Source: JBBTYG01 sp964483045
Lineage (GTDB): Bacteria > Patescibacteriota > Minisyncoccia > UBA6257 > 2-01-FULL-56-20
Assembly: GCA_964483045.1 (NCBI GenBank)
Contig: CAYZZK010000062.1
Span: 1 to 5,895, forward strand
Direction: 5' to 3'
DNA: 5,895 nucleotides
Shown here: positions 1 through 3,424 of the stretch, piece after piece
Layout: each line of letters opens with the position of its first letter
Position numbering within the stretch: position 1 is the stretch's first letter
Notes under the pieces: generated by a model
The model's database searches: none
Seen by the model: the letters and a program-made list of their open reading frames with translations, nothing else
What the model was told of the DNA's origin: nothing
Translations under genes and position numbers: made by a program

Positions 1-1
1 G

Positions 2-85
2 TTCAGCACCGTACAGGATATAAAACGGGGCGTGACGGAAGCGGTTTTCGATAGAATGGTCTCTTCACTCACATTCACAAAGTAG
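2..85 (+). CDS. C-terminal fragment of an unidentified protein (5' end outside window)
   Basis: The second forward frame is open from the window edge to a TAG at 83-85 and gives 27 residues, containing STVQDIKRGVTEAVFDRMV and ending SLTFTK. The other two forward frames hit stops earlier (TAG at 52-54, TAA at 21-23). The composition is protein-like, with alternating hydrophobic and charged residues consistent with an amphipathic helix. The stop lies one base from the stop of the opposing HIT gene, a convergent arrangement typical of compact genomes. I do not recognise the family and the fragment is too short to assign one. It could be a chance open frame. Confidence 0.4.
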   Translation, partial: FSTVQDIKRGVTEAVFDRMVSSLTFTK

Positions 86-86
86 G

Positions 87-530
87 TTAAGGAATAGCGT
101 TAAGCCCTCCTCGAACTTTTAACGCAATATCTTTTAACTCGGCCTCCGGCGTTTCGGCTCTGCTCCCCGGCCGGTATAAAAACTTTCGCGGTTCGTATTC
201 CGTGATTCCCTCATCCCCGGCTTTGCGCGGAATAAGATGCAGATGAAAATGCGGAACGGACTGTCCGGCAATTTTTCCTTCGTTCCATGCCTCATGAAAC
301 CCTTCGGCACCGAATAATTTCGTAAGCGTCTTTTTAAGTTTAGTTTGCAGATCGAAAATCGCGGACTTTTCTTCACTCGTCAAATCTTCAAACGACGATA
401 CGCATCGAATCGGACAAATAAGCGCATGGCCCGGCACGATCGGGATGTTCGTCAAAAATGCCCACGCAAATTTATTTCGTGCGATTTCGCGTTCTTTAAT
501 TTTGGGCAGCTCACAAAAAACGCATTTCAT
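87..530 (-). CDS. HIT-family protein (histidine-triad nucleotide hydrolase/transferase)
   Basis: A 147-residue cytosolic protein of the histidine triad superfamily, whose members hydrolyse or transfer nucleotidyl groups from substrates such as AMP-lysine, ApnA or NDP-sugars. The signature is HFHLHLI at residues 94-100, matching HxHxHxx; by family knowledge the middle His (H96) is the nucleophile that forms the nucleotidyl-His intermediate. An N-terminal CVFC (C3, C6) resembles the zinc-binding pair found in many HIT proteins. VPGHALICP (32-40) is the usual nucleotide-pocket segment before the triad. Length is normal to slightly long for the family. The ATG at 530 begins 7 nt after the rsmE stop with no Shine-Dalgarno (the upstream bases are TGATGCTTTT), so translational coupling to rsmE is likely. 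The exact substrate cannot be told; this could be a Hint/HinT-like or Ap4A-hydrolase-like member. Confidence 0.93.
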   Translation of the reverse strand: MKCVFCELPKIKEREIARNKFAWAFLTNIPIVPGHALICPIRCVSSFEDLTSEEKSAIFDLQTKLKKTLTKLFGAEGFHEAWNEGKIAGQSVPHFHLHLIPRKAGDEGITEYEPRKFLYRPGSRAETPEAELKDIALKVRGGLNAIP

Positions 531-537
531 AAAAGCA

Positions 538-1242
538 TCATAGCATTTTTAAAACAGAGTATGCCGCCACGATCGCCGCCGTTTCCGCGCGGAGCGTGAG
601 CTTCCCGAGCGAGCAGATGCGAAACCCCGTTTTTTTCGCAAGCCCTACCTCTTCGTCTGTCCATCCGCCTTCCGGACCGATAAAAATGCCTGCAGTTCTA
701 AAATTTTTTCCGTCGATATCTTTCATATTTTCGCCGCGTGCACTGAAAAAAAAGTTCACGTCATGCCTGCCGGCCTCGCGCGTTGCAGACAGAAACGGAA
801 GCTCCTCGCCAACTTCGGGAATAATTCCCCTGCCCGATTGTTCGGCGGCTTCTTTTACGATTTTTTTAATGCGCTCCGCCCGCACATTCGGCTTTATTGT
901 CCGCGCACAGACAATTGGCACGATTTTTTTGACACCCACTTCCGTCGCTTTTTCCGCAACAAACTCAAAATGTTCGCCTTTTAAAATCGAACAATAGAGA
1001 ATTATGTTTCGCTCCGGCTCATTTTCATTCCTTGAGGTACCCAAAATTTCCACCTTGGCTGTGTCTTTGCCAAAAGAGATAATCCGCGCGAGCGCCTCAT
1101 TCAATTTCCCGTCACATAAAATAATTTCACTTCCAACGTCGAAACGTAAAACATCCCGCCACTGGGCAACAAGATCCTTGTCGTGAATTGAAATTCGATC
1201 GCCTCCAAGATTAAATTCTCCAAAAAATTTATGTAAGCGCAT
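538..1242 (-). CDS. rsmE: 16S rRNA (uracil(1498)-N3)-methyltransferase RsmE
   Basis: A 234-residue SPOUT-class enzyme that uses SAM to methylate N3 of U1498 in the 16S rRNA decoding region. Residues 1-70 form the PUA-like RNA-binding part (starts MRLHKFF). The SPOUT domain follows with EKATEVGVKKIVPI (97-110), EAAEQSGRGIIPEV (131-144), the SAM-binding IGPEGGW (188-194) and the C-terminal knot segment SLGKLTLRAETAA (211-223). These are the diagnostic RsmE motifs in the right order, and the length is typical. In the knot motif, usually LGxRILRxETA, the first Arg position is Leu215, while Arg218, Glu220 and Thr221 are kept. The ATG at 1242 fits the family N-terminus. A perfect TATAAT lies 13 nt upstream and there is no Shine-Dalgarno. 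The TGA stop is 7 nt before the HIT gene, so the two are probably co-transcribed. Confidence 0.96.
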   Translation of the reverse strand: MRLHKFFGEFNLGGDRISIHDKDLVAQWRDVLRFDVGSEIILCDGKLNEALARIISFGKDTAKVEILGTSRNENEPERNIILYCSILKGEHFEFVAEKATEVGVKKIVPIVCARTIKPNVRAERIKKIVKEAAEQSGRGIIPEVGEELPFLSATREAGRHDVNFFFSARGENMKDIDGKNFRTAGIFIGPEGGWTDEEVGLAKKTGFRICSLGKLTLRAETAAIVAAYSVLKML

Positions 1243-1255
1243 GGCGTGTTAAGTA

Positions 1256-1284
1256 ATTATAAAATAGTAAATAGAAAAAGTGAG
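1256..1284 (-). promoter_or_regulatory. Promoter of rsmE-HIT unit
   Basis: On the minus strand a perfect TATAAT (1256-1261) lies 17 bp downstream of a weak -35 CTCACT (1279-1284, 3 of 6 matches to TTGACA). Only 13 nt separate the -10 from the rsmE ATG. A start site about 7 nt past the -10 would leave a leader of only about 6 nt. The surrounding spacer is very AT-rich. This supports rsmE being transcribed separately from the upstream methyltransferase gene. Confidence 0.6.
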
Positions 1285-1306
1285 TAAATTTTATTTTGCC
1301 TAGAGC

Positions 1307-2068
1307 TTACCAAGTATTTAGCTTCACTGCTTCGAGAAGCAGAAATAACGGGATTTCCTTCCGCGCCGTATTTTCCGCTCCAGCTCGCGGGCCAGGCTCG
1401 CTTTTTTTATGCGAAATCCATTCTTCAAGCGCCGCGATGGCAAAGCCCGCTTTTCGCAGTCCTTTAAAATATACCTGAAGCGGCCGATGAAATGTGAGAG
1501 TAAATACATCCGGCTGATCCCCCGGATGCATCTGGATTTTCACTTTTGCCTCGGAAAGATATGAATCAATCCGGCGGTATTGAGCCTTTTGCTCCATATC
1601 CCACCCCCAACTTGACGCTTTTGGCACCCGAAACGCCGGATGGTTCAATACTATATATAGGCGTCCGCCCGGCTTAAGCACGCGGCTGCATTCACTAAGC
1701 GTTTCATTGAAGCGTTCTATATTCTGAAGCGCGAGAATAACCGCTATCTTATCGATAACTCCGGCATCAATAAAATCAAGTTTATCCGAGGGTGATATAT
1801 AGTAGTGTATTTCCGCAGGGGAATTCTCCCGCGCCACATCAATCATGGCCTTCGAGACATCGGCACCGATCACTTTCGCCCCAAGTTTTGCAAAGGTAAC
1901 CGAGAAAAAACCGGGACCGCATCCAAGATCAAGAACTTTTTCTCCTTTTTTAATAGCGAGTACACGAAGTATATTAGGAAGGATCACATCCCGCTGATAC
2001 GTCCCCTCCTCTCCCAAAAGTTTTTCATACCACTTCGCTGCTCTGCCCCACGATGTGCTTTTATTCAT
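1307..2068 (-). CDS. Class I SAM-dependent methyltransferase, substrate unknown
   Basis: A 253-residue soluble Rossmann-fold methyltransferase of the Methyltransf_11/UbiE-like group. Motif I is VLDLGCGPG (45-53), followed by the acidic residue ending beta-2 (D70 in VIGADVS) that binds the SAM ribose. The post-motif LKPGGRLYIV (131-140) is also canonical. The C-terminal half has a distinctive set: NHPAFRVP (142-149), SSWGWD (152-157), QYRRIDSYL (163-171), FHRPLQVYF (193-201) and a tail with PGPRAGAEN and REIPLFL-like residues. I recall this pattern from a conserved family common in CPR and Chloroflexi-type genomes, without a defined substrate. The ATG at 2068 is 15 nt after the stop of the LTD gene, suggesting one operon. 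No Shine-Dalgarno is visible (the upstream bases are ACATAAACAGA). The substrate (small molecule, lipid or protein) cannot be inferred. Confidence 0.9.
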   Translation of the reverse strand: MNKSTSWGRAAKWYEKLLGEEGTYQRDVILPNILRVLAIKKGEKVLDLGCGPGFFSVTFAKLGAKVIGADVSKAMIDVARENSPAEIHYYISPSDKLDFIDAGVIDKIAVILALQNIERFNETLSECSRVLKPGGRLYIVLNHPAFRVPKASSWGWDMEQKAQYRRIDSYLSEAKVKIQMHPGDQPDVFTLTFHRPLQVYFKGLRKAGFAIAALEEWISHKKSEPGPRAGAENTARKEIPLFLLLEAVKLNTW

Positions 2069-2083
2069 TCTGTTTATGTAGTT

Positions 2084-3040
2084 TCATTTAATTTCAAAAT
2101 CTCTTGAATTATTATTTGTGTCCTGCATCGCGCCGTCGGAAAGTTTTCTAGACAAAACTTTATTTGCGGTAGGGTTTGTAATATATGGGAATGTTTCAAA
2201 AAAAGGATTCGTACTTGATCCCCATGCGAGCGCATCCGCGATCACACCGTTCGCGTCGAAAAGCGCGATGCTATTATCGGGTGCGAGCGTTTCCGTGCTC
2301 GACGTATTCGCATGCATGATTGCATCAAAATTATTTTGCGAGTTCGCCCACAAAAAAATTCCGCGCGCGGACAGTACGCTCCCATCCGGAAAAACTCTGA
2401 TCGAGTATTCTTTTCCTGAAACAGTTTTTTTTCTCAACTTCCAGCCGCCGAGATCGACGCTCGAATTTCCCGCATTGAAAATTTTTATAAAATCGTTGGT
2501 CGTGGATGCACCCGCGATCTGAACTTCCGCAATAAGAATATTTTTCGAAATAGCGGTTTCCGACAACGCCGCGCCGCCTCCGGAACCTGATCCGGAAGCA
2601 GCGCCGGCCGGCTGGATCGGAAAAATAATCGCATCTACGAATTTGGTTTCTTTCGCAGAGCTTTTTTCTGGCTTGAATTCTGTTTTCTGCTGCTTCACGG
2701 ATTGTTTTGCCAAAACCGGCGCGGCGAAGCTCCGCGTTCCGGTTCCTGAACCGGATACGATGTCGCTTGAACTCGGCGCGCGTTCCACCGCAACCGCATT
2801 TTCCGGCTGGAAATTTATTTCCGCGACACGTTTCCCGAATTTATCCGGAGAAAATGTATCGGATAGACTCTTAGAAGTAACCGAACCGGCTTCACGGAGA
2901 AAATCCCGCGCGTCGGGAATGAACAGAAAAATAAAAACAACAGCTGCTCCGGCAAAAAAAGCGATCGGAATGGAAAAGAGTTTTTTCCTCGGCCGGACCT
3001 CTCCAACAGCGTTGTCTGTCAAGCCCTCTTCTGGGTCCAT
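2084..3040 (-). CDS. Membrane-anchored lamin-tail-domain (LTD) protein
   Basis: A 318-residue protein when started at the ATG at 3040. A short charged N-terminus with RPRKK is followed by one hydrophobic segment (about residues 21-41, FSIPIAFFAGAAVVFIFLF), predicted as an uncleaved N-in anchor that places the rest outside the cytoplasm. Residues 50-165 are low-complexity linker rich in Ser, Ala, Lys and Gly, with SGSGTG (96-101) and a Gly/Ser run (149-157). Residues 168-272 match the LTD immunoglobulin-like fold: ILIAEVQI, FIKIFNAG, VDLGGWKLRK, an FPDG turn, SIALFDANG and a DALAWG strand. The end has DTNNNSRDF, usual after LTD domains. LTD proteins are frequent in CPR bacteria; a cell-surface role is inferred and no enzymatic residues are seen. 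A GTG at 3067 would add nine residues (327 total). I prefer the ATG because a promoter-like element lies 12 nt upstream of it. An AAGG 11 nt before the ATG could alternatively serve as a weak Shine-Dalgarno. Confidence 0.85.
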   Translation of the reverse strand: MDPEEGLTDNAVGEVRPRKKLFSIPIAFFAGAAVVFIFLFIPDARDFLREAGSVTSKSLSDTFSPDKFGKRVAEINFQPENAVAVERAPSSSDIVSGSGTGTRSFAAPVLAKQSVKQQKTEFKPEKSSAKETKFVDAIIFPIQPAGAASGSGSGGGAALSETAISKNILIAEVQIAGASTTNDFIKIFNAGNSSVDLGGWKLRKKTVSGKEYSIRVFPDGSVLSARGIFLWANSQNNFDAIMHANTSSTETLAPDNSIALFDANGVIADALAWGSSTNPFFETFPYITNPTANKVLSRKLSDGAMQDTNNNSRDFEIK

Positions 3041-3052
3041 ATATGCCGTAAC

Positions 3053-3080
3053 CTTATCAAAGCCCACTCCAAGAGGTCAA
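3053..3080 (-). promoter_or_regulatory. Putative promoter of LTD-methyltransferase unit
   Basis: Minus strand TTGACC (3075-3080, 5 of 6 matches), a 16-bp spacer, then GATAAG (3053-3058, 4 of 6 matches). The -10 ends 12 nt before the ATG at 3040, so the mRNA would start about 5 nt upstream of it. This placement excludes the GTG at 3067 as the main start if the promoter is real. Confidence 0.4.
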
Positions 3081-3111
3081 GCAAACGATTTGCATACGGA
3101 AAATGCTATTT

Positions 3112-3120
3112 TGGTATAAA
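3112..3120 (+). promoter_or_regulatory. Extended -10 promoter-like element facing nrdJ
   Basis: TGGTATAAA on the plus strand is an extended -10 (TGN followed by TATAAA). A possible -35 TTGCAT lies at 3090-3095, but the 19-bp spacing is poor. Transcription from here would give nrdJ a leader of about 300 nt containing the hairpins at 3134-3304. Confidence 0.3.
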
Positions 3121-3133
3121 ATCTACCATTATT

Positions 3134-3181
3134 TCTGACCCGCAAAACGCAAGATACATATATAGGTGCGGGTAAACCAGA
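3134..3181 (+). other. Stem-loop with long loop in nrdJ upstream region
   Basis: ACCCGCA (3138-3144) pairs perfectly with TGCGGGT (3167-3173). The helix extends after a four-base bulge (AAAC, 3174-3177) by TCTG (3134-3137) with CAGA (3178-3181). The 22-nt loop contains a second CGCA that could pair with the same 3' arm (TGCG), so two alternative pairings are possible. No T-run follows, so it is not a terminator. It could be a structured leader element or simply an imperfect palindrome for protein binding. Confidence 0.4.
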
Positions 3182-3241
3182 TAAAAATCCCTTTAATCAT
3201 CTAGATTTCTTGATTTTTCTCATAGGGATCTTTCGCGAGAA

Positions 3242-3260
3242 CAAATTTTTCAGAAATTTG
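3242..3260 (+). repeat. Perfect 7-bp inverted repeat
   Basis: CAAATTT, loop TTCAG, AAATTTG. The right arm runs into the consensus TTGACA at 3258-3263, so a protein bound here could cover a -35 element. The AT-rich stem is a weak RNA hairpin and is not followed by a T-run. Confidence 0.4.
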
Positions 3261-3287
3261 ACACTAAAGAAGCGCACGTGTTACGGT
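3258..3287 (+). promoter_or_regulatory. Candidate distal nrdJ promoter
   Basis: A perfect -35 TTGACA (3258-3263) is followed after 18 bp by TACGGT (3282-3287, 3 of 6 matches), which carries an upstream TG in extended -10 position (TGT, 3279-3281). The start would fall near 3294 and give a leader of about 130 nt containing the DnaA box. The strong -35 is offset by the poor -10. Confidence 0.3.
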
Positions 3288-3304
3288 TTGGCTTTTTTGC
3301 CAAA
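3287..3304 (+). repeat. 6-bp inverted repeat with T6 loop
   Basis: TTTGGC, six T, GCCAAA, then an A-run. It lacks a trailing T-run on either strand and so does not fit a rho-independent terminator in either direction. A weak RNA hairpin in any long nrdJ leader is possible. Confidence 0.35.
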
Positions 3305-3336
3305 AAAATTTTCGGAATCCTGCTAAAAATAAAAAG

Positions 3337-3345
3337 TTATCCACA
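3337..3345 (+). promoter_or_regulatory. DnaA box upstream of nrdJ
   Basis: TTATCCACA is an exact match to the high-affinity DnaA box (TTATNCACA), 79 bp before the nrdJ start and set in an AT-rich stretch. DnaA control of ribonucleotide reductase genes is established for E. coli nrdAB, so a replication-linked regulatory role is plausible here. Only one perfect copy is visible, which does not suggest a replication origin. Confidence 0.55.
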
Positions 3346-3353
3346 CCTTCGAT

Positions 3354-3385
3354 GCACGCGCAATGTTAAAATCTATAAGCACGCG
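3354..3385 (+). repeat. GCACGCG direct repeats flanking a -10-like TATAAG
   Basis: GCACGCG occurs at 3354-3360 and 3379-3385, 25 bp start to start, enclosing TATAAG (3374-3379). The flanks also allow an 8-bp stem, TTCGATGC (3348-3355) with GCGTCGAA (3383-3390), including one G-U pair. Either could be an operator, but neither matches a site I can name. Confidence 0.3.
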
Positions 3386-3412
3386 TCGAAACAAATTTAA
3401 AAAAATTATAAA
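3386..3412 (+). promoter_or_regulatory. Proximal nrdJ promoter
   Basis: TATAAA (3407-3412) ends 12 nt before the nrdJ ATG, in a very AT-rich stretch. The best -35 is TCGAAA (3386-3391, 4 of 6 matches) with a short 15-bp spacer. Initiation here would give a leader of about 6 nt. No Shine-Dalgarno lies between it and the ATG (bases AAATTCTCTCCG). Confidence 0.4.
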
Positions 3413-3424
3413 AAATTCTCTCCG

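Larger units (their letters stand above)
3041..3424. other. Divergent control region between LTD gene and nrdJ
   Basis: About 380 bp without a convincing gene. Contents in order: a minus-strand promoter for the LTD gene (3053-3080); a plus-strand extended -10 (3112-3120); a long-loop hairpin (3134-3181); a weaker nested hairpin with arms ATCCCT/AGGGAT (3187-3192 with 3224-3229) enclosing AATCA/TGATT (3195-3199 with 3211-3215); a 7-bp hairpin (3242-3260); a consensus -35 TTGACA (3258-3263); a 6-bp hairpin (3287-3304); a perfect DnaA box (3337-3345); direct repeats GCACGCG (3354-3360, 3379-3385); and a -10 just before nrdJ (3407-3412). No tRNA, B12-box riboswitch or clear terminator is seen. 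Confidence 0.6.

Noticed and set aside
596..997. Plus-strand open frame of 133 codons opposite rsmE
   Set aside because: It is a shadow of the clear rsmE coding frame; the translation has low-complexity Ser/Pro/Phe composition and no recognisable motif.
2738..2755. Perfect palindrome TCCGGTTC-CT-GAACCGGA inside the LTD gene
   Set aside because: It is explained by codons for the Ser-Gly-Ser-Gly-Thr-Gly linker; similar TCCGGA-type runs encode the second Gly/Ser linker near 2578-2600.
2643..3119. Plus-strand open frame of 158 codons opposite the LTD gene
   Set aside because: The minus frame has an anchor, linker and LTD fold in order; the plus frame shows no domain and runs into the control region.
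3287..3304. Hairpin TTTGGC/GCCAAA as a terminator
   Set aside because: The T-rich segment is the loop and an A-run follows; neither strand has the T-run after the stem needed for intrinsic termination.
3041..3424. Replication origin or cobalamin riboswitch in the nrdJ upstream region
   Set aside because: Only one DnaA box is perfect and no dnaA/dnaN genes flank it. No B12-box-like motif is present on either strand.
3068..3424. tRNA or other standard RNA gene in the control region
   Set aside because: No T-arm consensus (GGTTCRANNC), acceptor stem or anticodon arm could be assembled from the hairpins seen.
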